Shown here: piece by piece, positions 34,058 to 41,906 of the stretch | Position numbering within the stretch: position 1 is the stretch's first letter | How the letters are laid out: each line of letters begins with the position of its first letter | Assembly (NCBI GenBank): GCA_021787565.1 | Contig: JAJYLT010000007.1 | Location: 1-64,000 of the forward strand | DNA length: 64,000 nucleotides | Origin: Acidobacteriota bacterium | GTDB lineage: Bacteria > Acidobacteriota > UBA4820 > DSQY01 | Direction: 5' to 3' | Program-made: the position numbers and the translations under genes | The notes under the pieces: model-generated | Database searches by the model: none | Seen by the model: the letters and a program-made list of their open reading frames with translations, nothing else | Told to the model about the DNA's origin: nothing

Positions 34058-34068
34058 GCGCAGCGCCC

Positions 34069-34097
34069 TTGACCGGAAGGGCGGGATTGGGTACACT
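34069..34097 (+). promoter_or_regulatory. promoter of tRNA-Asn
   Basis: TTGACC (34069-34074), 17-nt spacer, TACACT (34092-34097), 14 bases before the first tRNA base. Confidence 0.7.
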
Positions 34098-34111
34098 TGG
34101 CTCCGCTCTGC

Positions 34112-34188
34112 TCCCCGGTAGCTCAGCTGGTCAGAGCGGGTGACTGTTAATCACTAGGTCGGGGGTTCAAATCCCTCCCGGGGAGCCA
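34112..34188 (+). tRNA. tRNA-Asn (GTT)
   Basis: A complete cloverleaf: acceptor stem TCCCCGG/CCGGGGA with discriminator G and encoded CCA (34186-34188); D arm GCTC/GAGC; anticodon stem GGTGA/TCACT with loop CTGTTAA and anticodon GTT at 34146-34148; T loop GTTCAAATC. It is flanked by its own promoter and terminator, so it is a single-gene transcript. Confidence 0.98.
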
Positions 34189-34208
34189 ATAAAATCAAGA
34201 ACTTACGG

Positions 34209-34229
34209 GGCCGCCTTCGGGCGGCCTTT
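34209..34229 (+). terminator. rho-independent terminator after tRNA-Asn
   Basis: GGCCGCC-TTCG-GGCGGCC, a perfect 7-bp stem with a UUCG tetraloop, followed by TTT. Confidence 0.8.
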
Positions 34230-34476
34230 CCGTTGCGTCCAGAGACGTCACATCCGGAGCGAGAAGAAACGGGGCCGTGGGCTTCGAAGTGGGAAGGTCC
34301 GGGTGGTGGGGCGGACTTGGGCGCCCCGTATTGGACAGGCATGGGGCGTCAAGTACTAGGGAGGGATCGGTGATGGCGCTGACGGGTGGGCCGGAAGCGC
34401 GGGACAGCGCCAACGTGAAGGACTGGCCCGCACCCCGATGAAATAGGGCCGAGGGCCCTGCGTGCGACGAGAAGTC

Positions 34477-34869
34477 CTATTTCTGCCTCGTCGTGTCGGG
34501 GTTCTCCTTGCTCAATTTCCTCAGGTCCCCTCTCCAGATATGCCCCTTCATGGGGTTGTCGGCCGGGCCGTTGAGGGTCTGCCAACTGTGGGTCGCTTGG
34601 TTGTAGGTGATCAGAAACAGTTGGTTGTTGAACTCCACGGTCTTCCCGTCGTAGGGCACCTGGAAGCTGGCGGTCACCTGGTAGGAGTCGCCGGCCTGCG
34701 AGCGCTGGATGCTCGTGATGGTGAGGTTGCGGACGGAATAGCCCTTCAAACACTCGCGAAGACAGCGTTCCGCCTGGGTCGTCCCGAAGCTCTTGTCGGA
34801 GCAGGCGGCCAGCGCGGTCAGCAGCGCCAGTGCCACCACCACGAGAAGCCTTGTGCATCGTGTGTTCAT
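34477..34869 (-). CDS. putative lipoprotein of unknown function
   Basis: 130 aa. A lipoprotein signal peptide ends in LTALAACS, with the lipobox Cys about residue 23. The mature part (about 108 aa) contains three more Cys-free beta-like strands, e.g. SYQVTASFQVPYDGKTVEFN and a segment ending SWQTLNGPADNP, suggesting a small beta-sheet domain; CLRECLKG near the start of the mature protein could form a disulphide. I do not recognise the family. GGGAGGAGG lies just before ATG 34869. It is monocistronic with its own promoter. Confidence 0.7.
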   Translation of the reverse strand: MNTRCTRLLVVVALALLTALAACSDKSFGTTQAERCLRECLKGYSVRNLTITSIQRSQAGDSYQVTASFQVPYDGKTVEFNNQLFLITYNQATHSWQTLNGPADNPMKGHIWRGDLRKLSKENPDTTRQK

Positions 34870-35175
34870 GGACCCTCCTCCCTGGGAACTGCCCGCCGGA
34901 CCTTATCCGCGGCGGTTGCCGCGCTTTCGGGCGGCCATCCCGCGTCTGCACCTACCCGCGCAAGCATACGTCACGAAGGCCCGCCGTCCAAGATGGGCTC
35001 ACCCCCCCGCGGACCAGAGCTTTGCAGAGGGCTCTCTCTCAGCGTTTCGTGAGGCGCGTGGCCGGGCCAGGAGCAGCAGGAGCCCGGACCGCCGGAGACA
35101 TCCTCCTGCGAATGGACCGGATGAATGATTGGCCAGGATCGCGCGAGGCCTTTCCCAGGGGGGGCCCGCGGAGGC
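34870..35175. other. intergenic region
   Basis: Spacer between the lipoprotein gene and the 3' end of the asparagine synthetase gene, both minus strand. Apart from the lipoprotein promoter at 34962-34990 I see no gene or repeat. Confidence 0.5.
34962..34990 (-). promoter_or_regulatory. candidate promoter of lipoprotein gene
   Basis: Minus strand: TTGGAC (34990-34985), 17-nt spacer, TATGCT (34967-34962). The leader would be about 85 nt. Confidence 0.45.
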
Positions 35176-36228
35176 TCACACGGCGATCCTGGCTTCGGCC
35201 ATCCGTGGGAAGGGGTAGACCTCGTGGATATCCTTGAGGCCAAGGATGGCGTAGGTGAGCCGCTCGATGCCGAACCCTGCGCCGGAACACGTGATGGCGC
35301 CGTGGCCCTGGTCGAGGGAGGCGAAGAGCTCGAAGAACGGCGCGAAGTAGGCCATGGGATAGCGCAAGTCGCGCATCCGCCGCTCCAGGTCAACGAGAGA
35401 GCGCGTACGCTCGGCCCCCGAGAGGCACTCCACGGGATGGGGGTTCTCGCCGGAAGGCGGCACCACCACGTCGTAATTCAGGAAGCGTCCCCGTTCGGCG
35501 TCGAAGCAGTCGTACGCTTCCCGCCTGAGGTTCACCAGAAGGAATGGGCGTCCTCCCGTCTGTGATGAGGCCCACCGCTCCACGGCGTCGTCGTCGCGCA
35601 GTCCGCGGGCCGCTTTGGCCTCCTCCGCGTCGAACAGGGGCAGGGGAGAGGCGATCTCGGGAAGCGGCGCTCCCCTCAGGCGAGAGACGACCTCCCCGCA
35701 GCGGTCCGAGAGGTGGGCGTACAGCCTCGCCACGAGGTCCGATACCAGGGCCAGGACCTGTTCGTAGGTGCCGCCGCGCTGCTCGAAGTCCACCTGCATG
35801 AACTCGGAGGCGTACTTGTATTCGCGGCGGTTGATCCGCATCTCCAGCCGGATGTTCGGCGAGGCCCAGAAGACTTTGCCGGCGGGCGAGAGCATCACCA
35901 TGAGCATCTTCTGGAGGATGAGGGACTGGGTGACGGAGACTTCCTCCCCGTAATAGTTGAGCCGCGCCGGATAGGTCCAGTGGTTCAGGGGGTCCGTACA
36001 GCCGGAGAGCATGGCCACGGGGGGGTGAACGAACCCCATCTCGGCCAGGGCGTTGCAGAGAAACTGTTGGATGGCGGTCCGGACGGTGAGGACATCCAAT
36101 AGCCTGGGATTGCTCAGGGCGCGCCTCGCCTGCTCCAGAGCGGCGAGGACCGAGGGATCCTGAAGGTTGACGGGTTCGATCCGCTGGATTCCGAGGGTGA
36201 GGGGCAGGTCTTCCTCTCGCATGGCCAT
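35176..36228 (-). CDS. archaeal-type asparagine synthetase related to AsnRS
   Basis: A 350-aa class II synthetase core. Motif 2 region: SPNIRLEMRINRREYKYASE then FMQVDFE; motif 3: GAGFGIERLTYAILGLKDIH then EVYPFPR, close to AsnRS (ERL...G...I.DV.PFPR). The OB-fold anticodon-binding domain present in AsnRS is absent. Family members of this type in Pyrococcus make asparagine from aspartate and ammonia or glutamine-derived nitrogen without tRNA. The divergent AsnC/Lrp-type gene supports amino-acid synthesis rather than tRNA charging. AAGGAGGA precedes the start. The alternative is a truncated AsnRS. Confidence 0.8.
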   Translation of the reverse strand: MAMREEDLPLTLGIQRIEPVNLQDPSVLAALEQARRALSNPRLLDVLTVRTAIQQFLCNALAEMGFVHPPVAMLSGCTDPLNHWTYPARLNYYGEEVSVTQSLILQKMLMVMLSPAGKVFWASPNIRLEMRINRREYKYASEFMQVDFEQRGGTYEQVLALVSDLVARLYAHLSDRCGEVVSRLRGAPLPEIASPLPLFDAEEAKAARGLRDDDAVERWASSQTGGRPFLLVNLRREAYDCFDAERGRFLNYDVVVPPSGENPHPVECLSGAERTRSLVDLERRMRDLRYPMAYFAPFFELFASLDQGHGAITCSGAGFGIERLTYAILGLKDIHEVYPFPRMAEARIAV

Positions 36229-36294
36229 GGTGTCCTCCTTGTGCGTGGATGCCGCGGCGCACCGAAGACCCGCAGCCTCGTTCGCAATGATACT

Positions 36295-36323
36295 ATGCTA
36301 GCACTAATGTAACTGAAATGCAA
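36295..36323 (-). promoter_or_regulatory. candidate promoter of the asparagine synthetase gene
   Basis: Minus strand: TTGCAT (36323-36318), 17-nt spacer, TAGCAT (36300-36295). It lies in an AT-rich divergent region (about 36280-36400) suited to Lrp/AsnC-type binding. Confidence 0.5.
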
Positions 36324-36360
36324 TGATGTTATCGATCATATTGTTTTGCTGATGAATAGA

Positions 36361-36389
36361 TTGAAAGGCACTATATGATATAATATATT
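36361..36389 (+). promoter_or_regulatory. candidate promoter of the AsnC/Lrp gene
   Basis: TTGAAA (36361-36366), 17-nt spacer, TATATT (36384-36389). A perfect TATAAT also occurs at 36379-36384 but without a matched -35. Confidence 0.45.
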
Positions 36390-36415
36390 GATATTTCACT
36401 GTAGGAGTATGGGCC

Positions 36416-36871
36416 ATGGACTATGAAATCGATGACGTGGACCGGGCGATCTTGCGGGCCCTTCAAGCCGACGCGCGGACTCCATTCCTGGAGATCGCCA
36501 GAGCCCTGGGAGTCTCGGGGGGAACCATCCACCTGAGGGTGGGCCGCATGAAGGAGGCGGGCCTTCTCAAGGGAACGCAAGTGGTCCTGGACCACGAAAA
36601 GCTGGGTTACGGCGTGTCGGCCTTCGTCGGGATCATCCTGTCCAAGGCCGGGGCCAGCGTCGAGACGCAGCAGCGTCTGCGGGCCATCCCCGAGATCGTG
36701 GAGGTCCACTACACGACGGGCACCTACGGCCTTCTGGCGAAGGTGGTGGTCAGAACCATCCCCGACCTCTATGCTTTTCTCTCCGAAAAACTCCAGGCCA
36801 TCGAGGAGATCCAGTCCACGGAGACCTTCGTCATCCTCCACAGCTCGGTGGGCCGCGATGTGAGCCTCTAA
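36416..36871 (+). CDS. AsnC/Lrp family transcriptional regulator
   Basis: A 151-aa regulator. The N-terminal helix-turn-helix is typical: DVDRAILRALQADARTPFLE, then IARALGVSGGTIHLRVGRMK. The C-terminal RAM ligand-binding domain runs from about residue 62 (GYGVSAFVGIILSKAG) to the end. AGGAG (36403-36407) precedes the ATG by 8 nt. Divergent placement beside an asparagine synthetase gene mirrors the E. coli asnC-asnA pair, so control by asparagine is likely though inferred. Confidence 0.93.
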   Translation: MDYEIDDVDRAILRALQADARTPFLEIARALGVSGGTIHLRVGRMKEAGLLKGTQVVLDHEKLGYGVSAFVGIILSKAGASVETQQRLRAIPEIVEVHYTTGTYGLLAKVVVRTIPDLYAFLSEKLQAIEEIQSTETFVILHSSVGRDVSL

Positions 36872-36949
36872 CCCCGTGACAACGGGGAGGGCAAGCGAAT
36901 CGCTGGCCGAGCGCCTTCCCGTTCTGGGGTTGCACGCGGAGGCCGGAGG

Positions 36950-38281
36950 TTACGAATCCCTAAGGACGGGGAAGGTGGCGCCGCCTTCGGGAAAGACGGC
37001 CACCTCGGCGTTCCTCCGCAGCCGCCGTGCAGCCAGGGCGATGACCTCCTGCGGCTCTGCCGTGTGCCGGAAAAAACCGAGGCGGCGGACCGATTGGGCG
37101 TCCAGCGTGGGAACGTAGAGGAACAGGTCGTGCTGGCGCATGAGCTGCATCGTGTAGTAGGCGAGGAACTTCTCCTCCACGCTCAGGCCCGGGCGGACCC
37201 TCTCCAGCAGACTCATGACGCGCGAGGGGCCTAGAAGGCGCAGGAGCCGCCGCACGAGCCAGAGGGGCTTCGCGTTCTCGGGGACCTTCACGTCGTCGAT
37301 GCCGCGCTCTGCGCGGAGAAAGCCCATGACGACGCCGTGGGGCTTGAGGGCGGGGAGGGCGTTGCCGACGCACTTCATGCTCTGCTTGAAGTTGATGTCC
37401 ATGGGATGGGAGGCGGTGATGACGCCGTCCACGCGGTGCCCCATCAGACGGCCCGAGAGGCCGCGGTTGAAGGCCGCGGCGGCGCGGTGACAGGCCACCG
37501 GGTCTCCAGCGAAGGCCGCAAGGATGGCCCCGGCGTGATCGAGCACCACGTTGAGGCAGAAGATGGGGACGCCGACCATGGCGCCCACCTCCTCCAGATC
37601 CTCCCGGAAGGAATTGGCCCCGGGGTCCATCCCCACGCGGTTGAAGAGGTAGGGCGGCTCCGCGATGATGCCGTGGTGGGCGGCGATGGTCTCGGCGTGG
37701 GCCACGCCGGGAAGGATGTTCTTGAGGCCGCCGCCGAAGCCCGCCCAGAGATGGGGCTCGACCATGCCCACGAGCACCACGAGGCCGGCGTCTTCGATGT
37801 GCCGGTTCAGCCAGACGGGCGTCCCGCGGCGCGTCTCGCCGAAATAGCGATTGGCCTCCTTCCGGAAGGCGTCGTGGTTCTCCCAGGCAACGCGGGCGAG
37901 GTTCGCGGCGCCGACCTTCGCCTCCATTTCCTGCTGGGCCATGGGCGTGTGGATGCCTAGGGCGGGGATGAGAAGGACGTCGCGCGCGGGTTTTCCCGCC
38001 CCATCGAGTTCATCGAGGAGGAGGTCCAGGAAGCGGCGGGCCGGCGTGGGGCGGGTGTTGTCGTCCACGATGAGGAGGACCTTGCCGCGTCGGGGGCGGA
38101 TCTCCGCCAGGCGGGGGCTTCCGATGGGCCGCCGAAGGGCGACCATCACGCGTTGCCTCTCGTCCGGGGCTTCCCCTTCCGGGGGGCCCGGCGAGGGAGC
38201 CGGTGCAGGAAAGCTCAGCCTCCAGGAGTCCGGCACCTGAAGCGCCAGGCTCGAATCCCCCCACGGCAGACGAATCTCCAC
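36950..38281 (-). CDS. larA: LarA-family (DUF2088) nickel-pincer racemase-like protein
   Basis: 443 aa. LarA enzymes racemise lactate or other 2-hydroxy acids using a nickel-pincer cofactor bound to a lysine. Visible motifs: LIVDDNTRPTPARRFLD, the His of ALGIHTPMAQQEM, and MVEPHLWAGFGGGLKNILPG, which holds both a metal-site His and the cofactor-carrying Lys. No larB, larC or larE maturation genes are in the window. Many LarA homologues have substrates other than lactate, so specificity is open. Length is normal. Confidence 0.82.
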   Translation of the reverse strand: MEIRLPWGDSSLALQVPDSWRLSFPAPAPSPGPPEGEAPDERQRVMVALRRPIGSPRLAEIRPRRGKVLLIVDDNTRPTPARRFLDLLLDELDGAGKPARDVLLIPALGIHTPMAQQEMEAKVGAANLARVAWENHDAFRKEANRYFGETRRGTPVWLNRHIEDAGLVVLVGMVEPHLWAGFGGGLKNILPGVAHAETIAAHHGIIAEPPYLFNRVGMDPGANSFREDLEEVGAMVGVPIFCLNVVLDHAGAILAAFAGDPVACHRAAAAFNRGLSGRLMGHRVDGVITASHPMDINFKQSMKCVGNALPALKPHGVVMGFLRAERGIDDVKVPENAKPLWLVRRLLRLLGPSRVMSLLERVRPGLSVEEKFLAYYTMQLMRQHDLFLYVPTLDAQSVRRLGFFRHTAEPQEVIALAARRLRRNAEVAVFPEGGATFPVLRDS

Positions 38282-38666
38282 GGCCTTCTCCTCGCCTCTT
38301 GCGGGACCGCGTGCGCACCTTCCTTAGTATAATGAACGTCGGTCCACGCTGGAAACCCGTCTGCAGGCTGGTGGGCGGCGTGAACAATGGCCCGAACTAC
38401 GCGCTGCTGGGACGCCGGATCACCCTCGGCGCGTCCAAGCTTCCCTCCGAAAAGTCGTAGGCGCGGCCGTGCCTAGTGTTGTGTCCCCGTCCTGTGTTTA
38501 CAAAGGCCTTTTCCCGGGACACAACACTTCCCAAGGGGCTCCGCCCCTAGGGCGCCCGCCTGCGGCGGGCTGTTACCCCGAAAGAGCGGGGAGGCTTCCT
38601 CCCCGCACCCCTCCGTGTGCTGTCTGTCACCTGCTTCCATTGTGAATCTATCACTGAGACAGCACA
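38282..38666. other. intergenic region with a hairpin cluster
   Basis: Spacer between the anti-sigma gene's 3' end and the larA-like start, both minus strand. A minus-strand TATACT at 38331-38326 may serve larA, with only a weak -35. From 38475 onward there is a run of strong hairpins: a 13-bp inverted repeat (38475-38528), AGGGGC/GCCCCT, GCCCGCC/GGCGGGC and the 87-bp repeat. A 42-codon open frame at 38333-38460 shows no sign of being a gene. Confidence 0.55.
38475..38528. repeat. 13-bp perfect inverted repeat
   Basis: AGTGTTGTGTCCC (38475-38487) and GGGACACAACACT (38516-38528) enclose 28 nt. Such termini suit a small insertion element or a strong transcript-end hairpin. Confidence 0.8.
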
Positions 38667-38670
38667 CTAG
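38584..38670. repeat. 87-bp inverted-repeat element, copy 1
   Basis: It matches 44968-45054 over 87 bp. A first hairpin GCGGGGAG/CTCCCCGC is followed by a second long stem GTGTGCTGTCT/AGACAGCACAC. The right end CACTAG supplies the minus-strand stop codon (CTA at 38667-38669) of the anti-sigma gene. Confidence 0.8.
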
Positions 38671-39623
38671 CCGTTGGCCCGCCGGAGGCTGTACCGGCCG
38701 GGCGGCGGGTGCAGGGGGGCCAGCACGCTCTCGATGCCGCCCTGGGGGTCCGCCAGTGCTTGGCCGCGGGCATCCGTGATCTGGATCCCCCCATTCCGAT
38801 GGACGACCACCCACCAGCGTGTGTCGCTGGGGGGAGCGGCCGTCGCCGGGAGGCTCACGACGATGGGGCTCCCGTTGTCCTCCGATTGGAGAGAGCAGAG
38901 GACATAGAAGATGCCCTGGGCGGCGTCCTCCTCCTGCTCCAGTTGGGTGGGATTGTGGGGGGCGGCGGAACCCGTGGGGGCCGATTGGGCCAGGGGACCC
39001 TCGGCGGCCGGGGGCGCGCTCCGCCTGGACTCCCCGGTGGCGGGGAAGGGGCCGCCTGCGAGGGGAACGGGAGCCGCCAGCCCCGGCCCGGGCGGTTCCG
39101 CCGGGCGGGCCGGTGGTGCCGCCTCCCGCGGCCGGCCCTCGTTCATCCCCTGGGCGGAAGGCTGGCCCAAGTCCGCCTTGCCGGCGGCCCGATCCATGGG
39201 TGCGGCTGCTTCCCGAGGCGCCTCGGCCTTGGCTTCGGTCTGGGGCGCGGGACGGGCGACGGGCGGCGCGGGGAGACGTGCCATCTTACGGAAGGGCTGG
39301 AGTTCATGGAGAACGGCCCATCCGCCGAGCGCCGCGAAGAGGACCACCGCCGCGATGGGGCCCGCCCACGCGGCGCGGAACCAGCGGGAGCGTCCCGCCC
39401 GCCGCGGCCCGCTCTCCGGCTCGGCCCGCACGCGGGCCATGATGAGGCCGTGCAGATCGGCGGGAGCCTCCCCGTCGCTCATCGCCCGGAACTCCCCGCG
39501 CACCGAGAGGAACTCGTCGAAGGCCCTCCGGCACGCCTGGCAGGAGGCCAGGTGGGCCCCGGCGTCGCCCGACTGGACGGGGCCGTCCTCATCCATCACC
39601 CGAAGGAATTCTTCGCACCTCAT
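38667..39623 (-). CDS. anti-sigma factor with zinc-finger-type N-terminus
   Basis: A 318-aa single-pass membrane protein. Its N-terminal cytoplasmic anti-sigma domain has the HxxxCxxC motif (HLASCQACRRAF) after MRCEEFLRVMDEDG; a hydrophobic helix lies about residues 88-108; then a Pro/Ala-rich periplasmic linker and a C-terminal domain with FYVLCSLQSEDNG and RWWVVVHRNGGIQI, of unknown fold. ATG 39623 overlaps the ECF sigma stop (ATGA), the usual sigma/anti-sigma arrangement. Its own stop is formed by the end of an 87-bp repeat, so the last residues may have been altered. Confidence 0.85.
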   Translation of the reverse strand: MRCEEFLRVMDEDGPVQSGDAGAHLASCQACRRAFDEFLSVRGEFRAMSDGEAPADLHGLIMARVRAEPESGPRRAGRSRWFRAAWAGPIAAVVLFAALGGWAVLHELQPFRKMARLPAPPVARPAPQTEAKAEAPREAAAPMDRAAGKADLGQPSAQGMNEGRPREAAPPARPAEPPGPGLAAPVPLAGGPFPATGESRRSAPPAAEGPLAQSAPTGSAAPHNPTQLEQEEDAAQGIFYVLCSLQSEDNGSPIVVSLPATAAPPSDTRWWVVVHRNGGIQITDARGQALADPQGGIESVLAPLHPPPGRYSLRRANG

Positions 39624-40267
39624 GGCCAGACGCCCTCGAGGGCCTCCCTCAGGGCCTGCCGGGCCCTGCAAAGCCTGGACTTCACCGTTCCATGGGCACA
39701 GCCGAGAGCCTGCCCCAGTTCCTCGTACTCCATGCCCTGGATCTCCCGAAGGATGAGGATCTCGCGGTGCTCGGGCGAGACCTGGCCGAGGGCGCGTTCC
39801 AGGGCCTGCCGCAGCTCGCCGCCAAGGGCCTCGGCCTCTGGGTCCGGACGCCGGTCCGGAGGATCGACCGCGTTCATCTCGCCCTCGTCATCCGCCTTGA
39901 CCAGGGCCATCTCCCTTCGCCGCATCCTCTCCCGCCCGCTGACGATCCTGCTTCGACAAAGGTTGAGAAGGATTCCCACGGCCCAGGTCCGGAAGGCCGC
40001 ATCGCCCCGAAAATCCTTCAGTGATCGAAAGATTCGGAGAAAGGTCTCCTGCACCGCCTCCATGGCGTCTTCCCGCCTCCCCAGCATGCGCAGGGCGATC
40101 TGGTAAAGCTGGCGCTCGTGGCGCAGCACCAGCGCTTCGAAGGCGGACTCGTCCCCCTCGCGAAATCGGAGCACATCTCGCCCGTCAGCATCGCGCACCG
40201 TCACGGGCATGGATTGAGCGCGCTCGGTCCTGTCCATGGGCCCAAGATATACCGCTTCGGGCACCAT
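39620..40267 (-). CDS. ECF-type RNA polymerase sigma factor
   Basis: A 215-aa sigma70-family factor. Region 2 spans FREGDESAFEALVLRHERQL to VQETFLRIFRSLKDFRGDAA; region 4 spans VSPEHREILILREIQGMEYE to GCAHGTVKSRLCRARQALRE, including the helix-turn-helix. ATG 40267 has GGAGGG seven bases upstream; ATG 40237 would give a more usual 205 aa. It is held inactive, presumably, by the following anti-sigma factor. The signal and regulon are unknown. Confidence 0.9.
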   Translation of the reverse strand: MVPEAVYLGPMDRTERAQSMPVTVRDADGRDVLRFREGDESAFEALVLRHERQLYQIALRMLGRREDAMEAVQETFLRIFRSLKDFRGDAAFRTWAVGILLNLCRSRIVSGRERMRRREMALVKADDEGEMNAVDPPDRRPDPEAEALGGELRQALERALGQVSPEHREILILREIQGMEYEELGQALGCAHGTVKSRLCRARQALREALEGVWP

Positions 40268-40326
40268 CTCAACGCCCTCCGCCCCATGAGACCCTGGAGG
40301 GGCGAAAAGGTTCCGGGAGAGTGGGA

Positions 40327-41700
40327 TCAGCAGCCCGCTTCCTGGGTGGCGCGCTTGCAGCCCGCGGGGTAGGCGCCGGTGAAGCAGGCGTAGCAGAAGT
40401 GGCTGGCATTCCGCACGCACGAGCGGAGGCCCTCCAGGCTCAGGTAGCGGAGGGAGTTGGCGCCCAGCTGGTCCGCCACTTCGGGGGCGGCCCGGTGGGC
40501 GGCCACCAGGCGCTCCCGGTCCGGGGTGTCGATCCCGTAGTAGCAGGAGTAGCGGATGGGCGGTGAGCCGATGCGGAGGTGGACCTCCCGCGCGCCGTTC
40601 TCACGGAGCATCCGTACGAGCTTGCGGATGGTGGTGCCCCGCACGATGGAGTCGTCCACGAGGACCACGCTCTTCCCCCGGAAGAAGCCCGGCAGCGGGT
40701 TGAACTTCAGGCGCACGGCGTCATCGCGCATGACCTGGTCCGGGGCGATGAAGGAGCGCCCCACGTAATGGTTCCGGACAAGTCCGAAGACGAGCGGAAT
40801 CCCCCTGGCATTCGCGTAGGAGAGGCCGATGTAGTTGGCCGAGTCGGGGATCGGCACCACCGCGTCTGCCGCCACGTCGTCTCCGTCCGCCAAGGCCTCG
40901 CCGATGCGACGGCGGACATCGAACACGGACTCTCCGAAGACTTGGCTGTCGGGCCTGGCGAAGTAAATGTGCTCGAAGATGCAGTGGTGACGGGCGCCGC
41001 CTTCGACGCCGCGGAGACGACTCAGACCGTCGGGTCCCCAGCGGAGGATGCCGCCCGGCTCAACGGTCCCCGTGAACCGAGCGCGAATAATGTCCAGGGC
41101 CACCGACTCGCTGGCCACCACCACCCCGCCCTCCTTCTCGCCGGTGCACATGGGGCGAAATCCGTGCGGATCGCGGAAGGCGTAGAGTTCGGTGGGGGTG
41201 AGCAACACCGTGGAGTAGGCCCCCGATCCGCGCTCCATCCACCGGCGGATGGCCGCCTCCAGGCCCAACCCGTCGTCGAAGGCCCACACCCCGATGGTCT
41301 TGGCGATCACCTCGGCGTCGTTGGTGCCCTCCAGAACGTAGCCGCGGGCCTCGATTTCGCGCCCCAGCTCGGGGAGGTTGGTGATGTCGCCGTTGCTGGC
41401 GAGAGCGAAAAGCGGCCGGCCCTCCTTCACGAAGAGGTGGGGCTGCGAGTTCTCGATGCGGGCGGCCCCCTGGGTGGGGTACCGGACGTGGCCCACGGCG
41501 GAGCTCCCCTGAAGGGTGTGCAGAACTTCGGGTTTCAGCACGTCCCGGACCAGCCCCATGCCCCGAAATCGATGGAGCGTCTCCCCGTCGGAGGTGGCCA
41601 GCCCGCACGAATCCTGCCCCCGGTGCTGCTGGGCGAAGAGGCCCTCGCAGGCTGGAATAGCGGCGTCTTGAAGTCCGTAGAGCCCCATGATCCCGCACAT
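40327..41700 (-). CDS. purF: amidophosphoribosyltransferase PurF
   Basis: A 457-aa enzyme of the first committed step of purine synthesis, making phosphoribosylamine from PRPP and glutamine. The N-terminal nucleophile Cys follows the start Met (MCGIMGLYG), with QQHRGQDSCGLA; the phosphoribosyltransferase loop is VVLVDDSIVRGTTIRKLVR. Cys residues in HHCIFEHIYFA, RYSCYYGIDTP and SHFCYACFTGAYP match the iron-sulphur ligands of the Bacillus-type enzyme. Normal length. It is upstream of the ECF sigma gene but probably not functionally linked. Confidence 0.97.
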   Translation of the reverse strand: MCGIMGLYGLQDAAIPACEGLFAQQHRGQDSCGLATSDGETLHRFRGMGLVRDVLKPEVLHTLQGSSAVGHVRYPTQGAARIENSQPHLFVKEGRPLFALASNGDITNLPELGREIEARGYVLEGTNDAEVIAKTIGVWAFDDGLGLEAAIRRWMERGSGAYSTVLLTPTELYAFRDPHGFRPMCTGEKEGGVVVASESVALDIIRARFTGTVEPGGILRWGPDGLSRLRGVEGGARHHCIFEHIYFARPDSQVFGESVFDVRRRIGEALADGDDVAADAVVPIPDSANYIGLSYANARGIPLVFGLVRNHYVGRSFIAPDQVMRDDAVRLKFNPLPGFFRGKSVVLVDDSIVRGTTIRKLVRMLRENGAREVHLRIGSPPIRYSCYYGIDTPDRERLVAAHRAAPEVADQLGANSLRYLSLEGLRSCVRNASHFCYACFTGAYPAGCKRATQEAGC

Positions 41701-41772
41701 GAGCGATGGAGTATAGCACGCGAGATTCGGATTTCGGAATTCGGAGAGCGGACAATTCGGAGAGCGGAAAAT

Positions 41773-41802
41773 GATTCACCACCAAGACGCCAAGGCACAA
41801 AG
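41773..41802. repeat. dispersed motif GATTCACCACCAAGACGCC
   Basis: GATTCACCACCAAGACGCC then AAGGCACAAAG; near copies at 7867-7897 and, inverted, 22874-22892. Confidence 0.65.
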
Positions 41803-41906
41803 AACTGGGGTTTTGGGATGGCGAATGGCGAATTGAAAAAAGCGAGCCACAGGAACACCGAGGCAGGCAGAAACCTGGAACCAGAGCCGGGGCTTCGGCT
41901 CTTCTT

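Noticed and set aside
34154-34342. 62-codon minus-strand ORF ending in REGFEPPT
   Set aside because: The C-terminus is the antisense reading of the tRNA-Asn gene, a well-known spurious annotation.
38333-38460. 42-codon plus-strand ORF before the hairpin cluster
   Set aside because: No ribosome site, no recognisable sequence, and the overlapping TATAAT-like bases are better read as a minus-strand -10.
41710-41715. TATACT upstream of purF as a promoter
   Set aside because: No matching -35, and it would start transcription within a few bases of the start codon.
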